From positions 1-64,000 of the forward strand of contig JAKPTZ010000081.1 in the NCBI GenBank assembly GCA_029555025.1: a stretch of 64,000 nucleotides of DNA, read 5' to 3'. Shown here one piece after another: positions 16,005-24,841 of this stretch; positions within the stretch are counted from its first letter, which is position 1; every line of letters begins with the position of its first letter. Under the pieces are notes generated by a model. That model was not told where the DNA came from, ran no database searches, and saw only the letters and a program-made list of their open reading frames with translations. A program made the position numbers and the translations under genes. Origin of the DNA: Deltaproteobacteria bacterium. GTDB taxonomy: Bacteria > Myxococcota_A > UBA9042 > DTJE01.

Positions 16005-16733
16005 ATGACGACAACACTGATTCCGAAATGGCTCGAACCGTTTTCCCAGCCGGTTCAGGACGCGATAATGCTGCTGATGGCCGAGCCCGGCCGCAAGTTG
16101 GCCTGTTTCGACGCGGACGGGACCCTGTGGAACGAAGACATCGGCGAGGCCTTCTTCAGGTGGCTGATCGCCGGCAACCTTCTGCCCCATCGCGACTGCA
16201 CGCGCGACATCTGGCAGGAATACGAGGACCGGGTCGCCGAAAACCGCGCCCAGGGTTACGCCTGGGCCGTCCAGTCCATGGTCGGCATCCCCGAATCCGA
16301 CATCGTCCGCTGGTCAATCCAGATGGCGGCCGCCTGGCCCAACTACCGCCCAGCCATGGCCGACCTGGCCCGCGGGCTGGCCGAATCCGGCTTCGACGTC
16401 TGGATCGTATCCGCCACCAACCAGTGGACCGTCCGCGCCGCGGCACCGAAGATGAACTTTGACCCCGACAATGTCATCGCGATGGCAAGCGCCCCGGAGG
16501 GCGGCATCATGACCGAAACGATGGTCGAACCGCTTATCTGCAACGCCGGCAAGGTTACGGCAATACAGCAGAAATTCGGCCGCCTGCCCGACGTTTCCTT
16601 CGGTGACAGCATGGGCGACTTCGAAATGCTGTGCGCCAGCCGCGTGCCGGTCGTCATCGGTCGCAACGACAAGCCCAACCGCGCCATCCTGGCCGAGGCC
16701 GTGACCCGCGGCTGGCCCGTCCATATGTTCTGA
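16005..16733 (+). CDS. HAD-superfamily class IB (SerB-like) phosphatase
   Basis: This 242-aa protein has HAD motif I FDADGTLWNEDIG, motif II VSATNQW, and motif IV FGDSMGDFEML, the pattern of the phosphoserine-phosphatase-like IB group. The helical cap insert follows motif I. The real substrate is unknown. The ORF track's start at 15855 would translate a palindromic repeat and its flank (MKIRPCHFALL); the ATG at 16005 is preferred because it lies a short distance after a good promoter and starts just ahead of the conserved part. It is not next to serine synthesis genes. Confidence 0.85.
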   Translation: MTTTLIPKWLEPFSQPVQDAIMLLMAEPGRKLACFDADGTLWNEDIGEAFFRWLIAGNLLPHRDCTRDIWQEYEDRVAENRAQGYAWAVQSMVGIPESDIVRWSIQMAAAWPNYRPAMADLARGLAESGFDVWIVSATNQWTVRAAAPKMNFDPDNVIAMASAPEGGIMTETMVEPLICNAGKVTAIQQKFGRLPDVSFGDSMGDFEMLCASRVPVVIGRNDKPNRAILAEAVTRGWPVHMF

Positions 16734-16798
16734 TCGCCGCGCGGAACCGCCCTGTCGGAAGGACTTCCCTTTCAAACCGTCACGTTTTTGGTTCAAAT

Positions 16799-17107
16799 TC
16801 ACGGTCTTTGCGACGCGGCGAAGACCGGGATGCCGGTCGTCAGCAGGCTGCCGAGTTGTTCACGGCGAACTTCCAGATCGTAACGGGCCTGGAGGTTCAT
16901 CCAGAATTCGGGGGAAGTGCCGAAGTAACGCCCCAGTCTCAGGGCCGTGTCCGCTGTGATTCCGCGGATTCCATGAACGATTTCATTGATGCGCCGCGCT
17001 GGCACGCCGATTGCCTTCGCAAGCCTGTACTGCGAAACGCCCAGCGGATTCAGAAATTCCTCGACCAGTATCTCTCCCGGATGCACCGGCGGCATTTTTC
17101 CAGTCAT
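16799..17107 (-). CDS. higA: HigA-family antitoxin (XRE helix-turn-helix)
   Basis: This 102-aa protein is a HigA-type antitoxin. It begins with the family signature PPVHPGEILVEEFLNPLGVSQYRLAKAIGVPARRINEIV, an XRE-type helix-turn-helix, followed by GTSPEFWMNLQARYDLE, also typical. It neutralises HigB and represses the shared promoter. It lies 9 nt after higB on the same strand, the usual toxin-first order of higBA loci. The likely operator is the pair of palindromes upstream of higB. Confidence 0.92.
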   Translation of the reverse strand: MTGKMPPVHPGEILVEEFLNPLGVSQYRLAKAIGVPARRINEIVHGIRGITADTALRLGRYFGTSPEFWMNLQARYDLEVRREQLGSLLTTGIPVFAASQRP

Positions 17108-17116
17108 TTAAGCACC

Positions 17117-17401
17117 TCAGTCGTGATAGTCCACAAGCTCAACGTGTTCCGCTGTTCCTCCGGACCATTCGAAACAGATCCGCCATCTGTCATTCACCCT
17201 GATGCTGAACTGCCCCGCCCTGTCCGCTTTCAGCGCCTCAAGCCGGTTTCCCGGCGGAGCCCTGAGATCGTCAAGACGTACCGCGGCATCAAGCATCAGC
17301 AGCTTCCGCAGCGCCGACCGGGCGATTTCAGCGGGAAAAGCCCTGGTGTGTTCCCGACGAAACAACCTTTCCGTATCCCGAGACTTGAACGAACCGATCA
17401 T
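17117..17401 (-). CDS. higB: HigB-family toxin (RelE-like mRNA interferase)
   Basis: This 94-aa protein matches HigB, a ribosome-dependent mRNA-cleaving toxin with the RelE fold: MIGSFKSRDTERLF, then ALRKLLMLDAAVRLDDLRAPPGNRLEALK and the core QFSIRVNDRWRICFEW ending VELVDYHD. Length and motifs are normal, so it appears intact. The ORF track uses TTG at 17407; the ATG at 17401 is preferred. There is no ribosome site, but a promoter -10 ends 5 nt before the ATG, suggesting a leaderless or nearly leaderless mRNA. Confidence 0.92.
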   Translation of the reverse strand: MIGSFKSRDTERLFRREHTRAFPAEIARSALRKLLMLDAAVRLDDLRAPPGNRLEALKADRAGQFSIRVNDRWRICFEWSGGTAEHVELVDYHD

Positions 17402-17406
17402 CCGCA

Positions 17407-17441
17407 ATAATAACGGTACACGTTAATAACGTCAAACGTTA
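17407..17441 (-). promoter_or_regulatory. higBA promoter with two TAACG-N5-CGTTA operators
   Basis: On the minus strand, TTGACG (17430-17435) and TATTAT (17407-17412) are separated by 17 bp. Two perfect palindromes of the form TAACG-N5-CGTTA occupy 17411-17425 and 17427-17441, one base apart with centres 16 bp apart, covering the -35, the spacer and the -10 edge. This is the layout expected for HigA autorepression. Confidence 0.7.
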
Positions 17442-17593
17442 CCAACAGGCAGGCCGCTCTCCCGTAGGGTTAGGTAAACAATCCAGGCCAGGTACTATTC
17501 GGGCGGCGGGGCGGTTTGTTCCACTTTGCCCCTCGCGGGGCGCGGCTGGCGGCGGTATAGTGACGCAATCATCGCAACCCCCGGAGGCCGGGC

Positions 17594-20290
17594 ATGAACA
17601 GGTATTTAATCGTTGTCGCGGCGGTTCTTCTGACGGCCTGTTCGGGCGGGGCCGATCCCGGGGACACCGGCGATGCGCTGGTCGGTGACACGGCCGCCGA
17701 CGTCGAACAGCCCGACGACGCTCTGCCTGAGACAATGGCCGACATCGCCGCGGATACCATGACCGACACCGCCGCGGATACCATGACCGACACGCACCCG
17801 GACATGACCACAGACGAATCGCCGCTGGACGTGCCAGCCGACTTGCCGCCACCCGAACCGGTGTCTTACGCCGGGATCACGGCCGGCCAGGACGGCCGCA
17901 TACTGAAGCTGGCGAACGGACTGGTCGAAGTCGCTTTCGACCTGGACAATGGCGTGTACGACGTCGTTTCGAAGGCCGGTCCGATCAGAATCACCGGCGC
18001 CGAGGCCCGACTGGTCGCGGACAACGGCGACACCGGAACGATTCTGGGCACCATGGGCCGCAAGGCCACCTGGGCCGCAGTCCCGGTCGATGACAGGCTC
18101 GGTTCGGGCGTCGATGTCACGCTGTCGATCCTGCGCCAGGCGGACGACCAGCCTGAAATCGACCTGACGCTTGGTCTTCGGGGCTCGGGCACGTTCGTGA
18201 CCGCGAAAATGGCCGTCCGCTGGGATGCCGACGAGAACTGCCACGCTAAATTCATGTCGCCGCTGGTCGCTGACGAACGCACCGGCGGCGCGATGTTCAT
18301 CGGCGCCAACCCGGCCATGCACACGGTCCTGGACAACGGTTCAGACGTGTATTTCGATTACCAGTCCCGCATCTTCCGCATGGGATACGGCGATTCGTTC
18401 CTTTTCCAGCCGGGCACCGTTTCCAACTGGAACATCGCCGTCAAAGATCCGGAAGGCCCGGATTCGCTGGTCGCGGGCTGGCTTTCCAACGAAAAGTCCA
18501 TCGGCATGGTACGCGTCAACTACTCGCCAAAATTCTCGATCGAGCAGGACGGCCGCAAAAGCTTCACGACCGTCGAGGGTTTCGGCTTTTACGACCCGCC
18601 AAAACCCCTGACGACGACGGATCCGGCCGCCCGCGGCCCTGCCCCCGGCCTGACTGGCGAAACGTTCTATATCGACGTTGCGCCAGCGACACCACAGGAA
18701 GGCCTGGAAGACTGGGCAACCCGCCTGGCCGCGTTCGCGAACAAGGCGGTCTGGCAGAACGTGCCGTCCGGCTGGAATTCATGGGGTGGCGGCGGCAGCA
18801 GCGGCGGGTATTCCCAGGACATTTACGCCAGCCGCATCATCGACAACTTCAACGCGATGGTGTCGGACTTCGCCCCATACGGCCAGGAATACTTCCTGAT
18901 CGATGACGGCTGGCAGCAGGACCACGGCGACTGGATCACAAACAAGACCAAATTTCCCGACCAGGCCGGCCAGGACTTCATGCCATGGCTGGCGCAGCAG
19001 GCTCGTGAGAACGGACTGATTCCCGGCCTGTGGATCGCGCCCTTCTGGGTGAAGAAGTCGTCGGACCTTTACGCGGCCCACCCGGACTGGTTCGCGGACA
19101 TCAACGATTACGGCAACCTGCTGGTACGTCCCGCCGACAACGCCGTCCTGGATCTGACACATCCGGAGGTCCTGGCGTTCCTGCACGACCTGTTTGCGCG
19201 CATCACGCAGGAATGGGGCTACAAGTGGCTGAAGATGGACTTCACCTATTACGCCCTGTTCACGAAGAACCTGCATGACCCGACAGTGACGGCATCAGAG
19301 GCGTACCGTAACGCCATGCGCGTCATCCGCGACGCCGCCGGCCAGGACACGTTCATGCTGGGCGTGGCCGCGGTCGGCCTGGCCCTTGGCCTGCTGGACG
19401 GGTGCCGCACCACCCTGGATAACTTCCCCCAGTGGGGCGACGACAAACAGCAAAGCATCAAGGTCACGCTGATGACGGCCGCCCACCGCTGGTACCTGTC
19501 GCGCGCCTGGGTAAACCATCCCGACCTGCTTTTCTTCCGGTCCGAACCGCTTGGGCTGACGTTCCAGGAGGCCCGCGCCTGGGCTTCGTTCGTCGCGATT
19601 TACGGCGGCATCGTAAAGATCGCCGAACCGTATATCGATATGCACGACCACCAGGACTGGCTGTACACGGTTCGCGCGATGCTGCCGGTTTACCCCCGTA
19701 CCGCCCGCCCGATCGACCTTTTCGAACTGAAATTCCCCGAATACTGGGTCCTGCCGGTCGAACGGGGTTCTCAAACATGGAACGTCGTCGGCCTGTTCAA
19801 CTGGGGCCTGAACGAAGACGTCGTGGCGTCGGCCCCGATTGCCGAGGCGCCACGCGAAAAAACCCTTCGCTGGTCCGACCTGGGCCTGGAACCAGATGCC
19901 GAAGTGCTGCTGTTTAACGGATGGGATCGCACCTGCGAATGGGCGACCGGGCCCGAATGGAGCATGACGGCACAGCCACGCACCGCAGCCATCCTGGTTG
20001 TTAGGGAACACGCTGACGTACCGCATGTGGTTTTCACGACCAGGCACCTTCTGGGCGGCGCAGTCGAAATATCAAACGAACAAGTCAACTACGACGACGC
20101 CAGCCTGGATTTCGATATCGAAAGCCCATCCGGCCAGGAAGTCACCGCGTACATCTTCAGCCCTGTCGCCCCGACCACGATCACCGCCCCTGCCGAAGCC
20201 ACCATCGCCCCCGGCCCGTGCGAAAACGTCTGGGCAGTGACATTCACCCCCGCTGCCGACACCACGAACGTGCAGATCGAATTCATCTGA
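17594..20290 (+). CDS. Alpha-galactosidase-like (GH36/GH27 clan) lipoprotein
   Basis: The 898-aa protein has a lipoprotein signal (lipobox LTAC, Cys about 16) and an Asp/Thr-rich linker with a short tandem repeat (DTAADTMTD). The catalytic part (about 390-680) has SGWNSWGG, FLIDDGWQQDHGDW, GLIPGLWIAPFWV and KWLKMDFTYYALF, the pattern of alpha-galactosidase-type (beta/alpha)8 barrels; Asp about 549 in KMDF is the likely nucleophile. N-terminal and C-terminal beta-rich regions flank it. It probably acts on alpha-linked galactosides at the cell surface, but the exact substrate is unknown. The ATG has GGAGGccgggc before it. It stands alone between the two toxin-antitoxin loci. Confidence 0.82.
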   Translation: MNRYLIVVAAVLLTACSGGADPGDTGDALVGDTAADVEQPDDALPETMADIAADTMTDTAADTMTDTHPDMTTDESPLDVPADLPPPEPVSYAGITAGQDGRILKLANGLVEVAFDLDNGVYDVVSKAGPIRITGAEARLVADNGDTGTILGTMGRKATWAAVPVDDRLGSGVDVTLSILRQADDQPEIDLTLGLRGSGTFVTAKMAVRWDADENCHAKFMSPLVADERTGGAMFIGANPAMHTVLDNGSDVYFDYQSRIFRMGYGDSFLFQPGTVSNWNIAVKDPEGPDSLVAGWLSNEKSIGMVRVNYSPKFSIEQDGRKSFTTVEGFGFYDPPKPLTTTDPAARGPAPGLTGETFYIDVAPATPQEGLEDWATRLAAFANKAVWQNVPSGWNSWGGGGSSGGYSQDIYASRIIDNFNAMVSDFAPYGQEYFLIDDGWQQDHGDWITNKTKFPDQAGQDFMPWLAQQARENGLIPGLWIAPFWVKKSSDLYAAHPDWFADINDYGNLLVRPADNAVLDLTHPEVLAFLHDLFARITQEWGYKWLKMDFTYYALFTKNLHDPTVTASEAYRNAMRVIRDAAGQDTFMLGVAAVGLALGLLDGCRTTLDNFPQWGDDKQQSIKVTLMTAAHRWYLSRAWVNHPDLLFFRSEPLGLTFQEARAWASFVAIYGGIVKIAEPYIDMHDHQDWLYTVRAMLPVYPRTARPIDLFELKFPEYWVLPVERGSQTWNVVGLFNWGLNEDVVASAPIAEAPREKTLRWSDLGLEPDAEVLLFNGWDRTCEWATGPEWSMTAQPRTAAILVVREHADVPHVVFTTRHLLGGAVEISNEQVNYDDASLDFDIESPSGQEVTAYIFSPVAPTTITAPAEATIAPGPCENVWAVTFTPAADTTNVQIEFI

Positions 20291-20361
20291 AACGCCCCCG
20301 GTCAACTGAAACAACTTCCGGCCCATATCGAAACAGACTGACGCGCCGCAAAACGACGCGC

Positions 20362-20390
20362 TTGCCGCCAAACACTTATTGGTGTAAAAT
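20362..20390 (+). promoter_or_regulatory. hicAB promoter adjoining the start codon
   Basis: TTGCCG (20362-20367) and TAAAAT (20385-20390) have a 17-bp spacer; only 4 nt separate the -10 from the hicA ATG. ACAC-ttattg-GTGT inside the spacer may be an operator. Confidence 0.55.
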
Positions 20391-20394
20391 TTCA

Positions 20395-20592
20395 ATGAAA
20401 CGCGTTGAACTTGAAAAGGTTCTTCGTTGCCTGGGCTGGATCTTCGTGCGACATGGAGGAAATCACGACGTGTGGAAGCGCGACAGGAAATCGTTGGCGG
20501 TGCCCAGACAATGCAATATCAACGAAATTACCGCCAGATCCATCCTGAAGGCTGCGCAGGAAACCGAAGATGAGGAGGTTCTGCCATGCTGA
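20395..20592 (+). CDS. hicA: HicA-family toxin
   Basis: This 65-aa protein matches the HicA mRNA interferase family: a small double-stranded-RNA-binding-like fold with the catalytic His in VRHGGNHDVWKRD and the following VPRQCNINEITARSILK. The ORF track's 124-aa form begins far upstream; the ATG at 20395 gives the family's usual length. No ribosome site is visible; a promoter ends 4 nt before the ATG. It overlaps hicB by 7 nt. Confidence 0.9.
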   Translation: MKRVELEKVLRCLGWIFVRHGGNHDVWKRDRKSLAVPRQCNINEITARSILKAAQETEDEEVLPC

Positions 20593-21005
20593 GGTTCACG
20601 GGCAGGCTGATTAGATCCGGCGGATGGTGGGCGGTCGAAGTTCCGCTGCTGGGGATATACACGCAGGGCCGCACGAAAAAGGACGCTTATGCGATGGTCG
20701 CCGACGCCGTGGAGTGTCTTGTAAACCGCAAGGGTTTTAAGGTACAGGTTTTTCCCGGGGACTCGAACTACTTCGAAGTGGGCTCGGACACTGTCGCGCC
20801 CCTTGTCGCAAGGTTTCTTCAGCATCAACGCCACCAGGCGGGACTAACCCTGGTTGAGGTGGCGCGGCGGCTCGGTTCTGCTTCGCCAAATGCCTATGCC
20901 CGCTATGAACAGGGACGGTGCGTCCCCTCCATGTCCAAGTTGTCGAAACTGATAAGCGTCCTGAACGACGGCAAGGGCGTCGTCATCGAAATGCCGCGAT
21001 CGTAG
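20586..21005 (+). CDS. hicB: HicB-family antitoxin with C-terminal helix-turn-helix
   Basis: This 139-aa antitoxin partner has a HicB-like N-terminal domain (LLGIYTQGRTKKDAYAMVADAVECLV) and an XRE-type helix-turn-helix at about 80-135 (RHQAGLTLVEVARRLGSASPNAYARYEQG). The DNA-binding part would repress the hicAB promoter. It begins inside the last codons of hicA with gaGGAGGttctgcc before the ATG, so translation is coupled. Confidence 0.88.
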   Translation: MLRFTGRLIRSGGWWAVEVPLLGIYTQGRTKKDAYAMVADAVECLVNRKGFKVQVFPGDSNYFEVGSDTVAPLVARFLQHQRHQAGLTLVEVARRLGSASPNAYARYEQGRCVPSMSKLSKLISVLNDGKGVVIEMPRS

Positions 21006-21142
21006 GATGCCGGCGATCGTTGGACACAGACGGTCGGCATGCATCCACATCAGTGGGGCGCCTGCCGCTGTGGCACCCTTTCAACGCTGCTTCCGATGGG
21101 ATACAATTTCCGGACTTTCCGGACTTTTCAGAAGGAATCGAG

Positions 21143-23182
21143 ATGAAGAGATTCAATCCCTCAATTCATTGTCTTGTGATTCTTCTTGTTGTCATGGGTG
21201 CTACCGCCTGTGGTGACGGCAGCGGCCCGACCATGGACAACGGAGCCACTGACACTGTCGAAATGGATGGAAACGACACTCCCGACGGACAACAGCCGGA
21301 CCTGGTCGTCAATCCCGACGCGGCCCGCGACCTGGCCGGACATGACCTGGCCGGAATAGATCTGGTCGGCGCGGATCTGAACAATCCCGACCTGCCCTTC
21401 AATCAGGATAACGGCCCCACAGACAACGGCGACGGCGACACCGCCATCCTGCCGCCTTGCACGGACTCGGCTCAATGCCAGTTGGGCAACGTCTGCATCG
21501 ACCGCCAGTGCGTCCCCGGTTGCAACGGCGACCGTGACTGCCCCGGCAACCAGCACTGCAAGTCAGATGCGCTTCCCTACGGCGCCTGCCTTGATTGCGT
21601 TACTGACGACCACTGCGATGACGACATGAAGTGCAATGCCGGAAAATGCATGGTCACGTGTGAAGTCAACGAGGAGTGCAGCGCCACGCCAATCACCCCA
21701 TTCTGCGACTATGACTCCGGTCTTTGCGTCAAGTGCCTGTCCGACAGCAACTGCCCCGAGGGGCGCCTGTGCATCGGCCGCGACTGCATCGTGGGATGCA
21801 AGGGCGACCGGGACTGCCCGGACGGCCTTCGCTGCGATCCAAAATTCGGGACATACGGGGACTGCTTCACCTGCGTCGAGGACGCCGATTGCAACGGCAA
21901 GGTCTGCCGCGACCACCAGTGCGTGATCGATTGCGATGCAATCAACTGCCCGGTCGAACGCCCAATCTGTGATCCAGCAACAGGCAACTGCCTGGAATGC
22001 ATTAAAAAAGCTGACTGCGGAACCGGCAAGATCTGCATCGGAAACCTTTGCATCACGGGGTGCGAATCCGATCTGGATTGCGGAACCCGCCACTGCAACA
22101 ACGGATCCTGCGTGGAATGCACCATCGACGACCACTGCACCGGCGGACAGAAGTGCCGCGCAAACACGTGCTCCGCCGGTGAATGCTTCAAGGACAGCGA
22201 CTGTTCACCCGGCGACTACTGCCACCCGCTGCTGTATTCTTGCGAGGATCTTCCCAGCAACCACTGTGACAGCAACTCCGACTGCACTTCATGGATCCCC
22301 GGACTGCTGGATCAGCACTGCGACCCGCTGACCCGCGAATGCATCACGGCCTGCCTGTCCGGATTCTGCCTGGATCTGCTGGGGAGCGGGCGCGATACGT
22401 GCGTCAATGGCGGCTGCTATGGCTGCGGCACCGACTTCGACTGTGCCGGCGTCAGGTGCAGCCCGTACGACCGCTTCTGTTACGCGTGCCAGGACAACGA
22501 CGACTGTTCGGTGCCCGGCTGGAAGTGCGCCCAGGACGGCGCCTGCTATGAATGCCTGAGCAGCTTCGACTGCCCCTCGCCCAAGGTCTGCGATACCGCC
22601 AACGGCCGGCGCTGCGTCGAGTGCCTGACCAGCGGCGACTGCAAGAATCCATCCAAACCGGTGTGCGGCAAATCAAAGACATGCATCCCGGCCTGCCAGA
22701 ACGAATGCGAATCCGGCGACATGATCTGCAACCCGGACGATACCACCTTCCCGATAACGGCGTTGACCTGCGGCGACACCGACGACGACCCCTGCCTGGA
22801 ATACGGCGGTTACTACAACTGCGGAAACGGGGCGTCGTGCGTCACCCAGGGCTCAGGGCTCGGCGAATGCGTCTGCAACAATGAATGCAGTTCAGGCCAG
22901 AAGTGGTGCGCATCCGGCAAGACGGACGTCGTTGAAACATGCAAGCAGGATTCCACCAGCGGCTGCTGGTACATAAGCACAAGCTACTGTTCGTCAAGCT
23001 ACGGCGAAATCTGCAGCAACGGAACATGCGTCTGCGATAACAAATGCACCGAAAACCAGACGGTCTGCACCAGCACGACCGCCTACAAAAAGTGCGTGTC
23101 CGACTACTACACAGGCTGCCTGTACTGGACCAGCTACACTTGCAGCAGCGGCTATTACTGCAGCAACGGCAAATGCCAGTAA
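21143..23182 (+). CDS. Cys-rich repeat lipoprotein
   Basis: This 679-aa protein has a lipoprotein signal (lipobox ATAC, Cys about 24), a long Asp/Asn-rich linker with DLAGHDLAGIDLVGADLNNPDL, then many Cys-rich units of the form C..D.DC....CI...C (for example CNGDRDCPGNQHCKSD). Such Dickkopf-like repeat lipoproteins are frequent in Myxococcota and are taken to be disulfide-bonded surface proteins of unknown role. The ORF track's long form begins in another context; the ATG at 21143 with AGGAatcgag before it gives the proper signal peptide. TACAAT at about 21099 may be the -10. It is convergent with the next gene, 10 nt away. Confidence 0.82.
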   Translation: MKRFNPSIHCLVILLVVMGATACGDGSGPTMDNGATDTVEMDGNDTPDGQQPDLVVNPDAARDLAGHDLAGIDLVGADLNNPDLPFNQDNGPTDNGDGDTAILPPCTDSAQCQLGNVCIDRQCVPGCNGDRDCPGNQHCKSDALPYGACLDCVTDDHCDDDMKCNAGKCMVTCEVNEECSATPITPFCDYDSGLCVKCLSDSNCPEGRLCIGRDCIVGCKGDRDCPDGLRCDPKFGTYGDCFTCVEDADCNGKVCRDHQCVIDCDAINCPVERPICDPATGNCLECIKKADCGTGKICIGNLCITGCESDLDCGTRHCNNGSCVECTIDDHCTGGQKCRANTCSAGECFKDSDCSPGDYCHPLLYSCEDLPSNHCDSNSDCTSWIPGLLDQHCDPLTRECITACLSGFCLDLLGSGRDTCVNGGCYGCGTDFDCAGVRCSPYDRFCYACQDNDDCSVPGWKCAQDGACYECLSSFDCPSPKVCDTANGRRCVECLTSGDCKNPSKPVCGKSKTCIPACQNECESGDMICNPDDTTFPITALTCGDTDDDPCLEYGGYYNCGNGASCVTQGSGLGECVCNNECSSGQKWCASGKTDVVETCKQDSTSGCWYISTSYCSSSYGEICSNGTCVCDNKCTENQTVCTSTTAYKKCVSDYYTGCLYWTSYTCSSGYYCSNGKCQ

Positions 23183-23192
23183 CCGCGACGGC

Positions 23193-24776
23193 TCAGTCGT
23201 CGTACTCGAAGCTGTAGTCACCACTGACGGGCGGGGTTTCCAGGTAGTCGGCGAAAGGTTCATCCAGGCCGAAGGCACGCTGGATCAGAGGAACCGCGAA
23301 CATCTGGACGATGACGTGCTGACGGTGACGGCTGATGGTCGGCTCCTTGTCGCCCATGCCGCCCATCACGCCATATCCGTAAACCTTGTGGTCACAGAAG
23401 GATCCGTGGTTGCCGCCGTTGATATCGACCAGCCATTTGATGCCCGCCTGGGTGTTATAGGTGTTCTTGTAAGTCGCGGGCGTGGACTGCATATCCTTTG
23501 TCGCCCCGATGATCATTGTCAGCCCCGGCGCCTGGATTCCATCATCGACCGGCCCCAGGAAAAGCTCGCCGACCGTTGCATCCCACTCGCCGTAATCATT
23601 GACGTGACACAATTCCTCGATGCGCCCGGTTCCGCGCGAATGACCAATCCAGAAGACTTCCGACGTTGTCGTCACCTTTTGAAGCACCGCATTCTTGCTG
23701 CCAAGATTGACGCCCCTGAAGGACTGAACCAGCGGACCGGTGTTGAAGATAAGCTGGGAATAATCCTCGCCGGCGAGGTTCTGGATGGTTTCCGGGACAA
23801 TCGTGACGAATCCCCAGGTTGCAAGAAGCTCGGCCAGGTATTCGTACTGCAGGTGCAGCGCCCCGTTTCCATGCAGAATGACTACCAGCGGCCACGTACC
23901 TTCGGCAGCCGGACGTCTTACGGAACCGCATTCCGCGGGGTAATAAACCCTGGTTTTGGAGGAATCGCCGGTAATATCGACATATCCCGCCGCATACGGA
24001 CCGGCAGCCCACGGATTGTCGGGAACCTTTCCACTTGCAGCCGGCGTCGATCCGTCACACGCGACAACGCCCTTTTCGGTCTGCCGGAATGGACCGGCGA
24101 TCGTCGCCACCTTGTTGTCCTTGTCATAAACGGTAATCGGGCCTTTAACACCGGCCGTCGCGCTTACATAAAGCCTGTTTTCATCCTTGGCCACGGTGTT
24201 GCCGGAATACATCACGGTGCCGATCTTGACCTTCACATCGACCAGGAAACCACCGGTATGGAAACGCTCGCCATCGATGATGATTCGATCCCCGACGGTT
24301 CCGTCCAGCGAATGGATATTGAAAAGCCCAAGAGCAGCCGAAGTCCACGTCGCACGCTGCTGACAGACGCCCATGCTGAAAAGGCAGACTTCGTCATCCG
24401 CGCAGTCGTCATAGCTGGTACAGGCTGTCGGTGGCTCGACTGTATCCTCGACCGTTTCGGGTTCGACATCGGGCGGCACATCCTGAACCACATCGGGCAT
24501 TACATCCTCGACAACGTCAGACTGAACGTCCGGCGATCCCTGATCATGGCCACCGGGATCCGGCGCCACTTCCCACACGTTGTCCGGGCCGGAATCGCGC
24601 CCCGCATCGGGGACGACATCTCCTTCCGTCGTCTCGCCCAGGACGTCGTAGTCTTCGCCGTCCTGCTGGCCGAAGGTGTCCATCCTGACCGGTTCGGGAT
24701 CGTCGCCGCATCCGGTGACACCAAGCAGCGAAGCGACCGTAACTGCCGCGACCACGAGCAACTTTCTGGAAAGCAT
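23193..24776 (-). CDS. Alpha/beta-hydrolase (esterase-like) lipoprotein
   Basis: The 527-aa lipoprotein (lipobox GVTGC, Cys about 23) has an Asp/Val/Pro linker (DVQSDVVEDVMPDVVQDV), a short Cys segment (TSYDDCADDEVCLF), an IPT/TIG-like beta domain at about 150-230, and a C-terminal alpha/beta hydrolase at about 265-500. The hydrolase shows WPLVVILHGNGA, the nucleophile elbow GHSRGT and a candidate catalytic His in NGGNHGSFCD. It resembles secreted esterase/PET-hydrolase-like folds, but the substrate is unknown. It is convergent with the Cys-rich lipoprotein gene. Confidence 0.78.
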   Translation of the reverse strand: MLSRKLLVVAAVTVASLLGVTGCGDDPEPVRMDTFGQQDGEDYDVLGETTEGDVVPDAGRDSGPDNVWEVAPDPGGHDQGSPDVQSDVVEDVMPDVVQDVPPDVEPETVEDTVEPPTACTSYDDCADDEVCLFSMGVCQQRATWTSAALGLFNIHSLDGTVGDRIIIDGERFHTGGFLVDVKVKIGTVMYSGNTVAKDENRLYVSATAGVKGPITVYDKDNKVATIAGPFRQTEKGVVACDGSTPAASGKVPDNPWAAGPYAAGYVDITGDSSKTRVYYPAECGSVRRPAAEGTWPLVVILHGNGALHLQYEYLAELLATWGFVTIVPETIQNLAGEDYSQLIFNTGPLVQSFRGVNLGSKNAVLQKVTTTSEVFWIGHSRGTGRIEELCHVNDYGEWDATVGELFLGPVDDGIQAPGLTMIIGATKDMQSTPATYKNTYNTQAGIKWLVDINGGNHGSFCDHKVYGYGVMGGMGDKEPTISRHRQHVIVQMFAVPLIQRAFGLDEPFADYLETPPVSGDYSFEYDD

Positions 24777-24805
24777 GGAACCCCCGTACCTGTATGCTTC
24801 GGGAA

Positions 24806-24811
24806 ATTATA
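24806..24811 (-). promoter_or_regulatory. Consensus -10 TATAAT before the esterase-like gene
   Basis: A perfect TATAAT on the minus strand lies 29 bp before the ATG at 24776, in the 65-bp gap behind the transporter gene. The -35 region is poor. Confidence 0.4.
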
Positions 24812-24841
24812 ACTTCTTTGAAGGAAAAGGACGAACCGGAA

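Noticed and set aside
23316-24812. 498-aa plus-strand ORF opposite the esterase-like gene
   Set aside because: The minus-strand gene has a signal peptide, linker and hydrolase motifs; the plus-strand frame has none.
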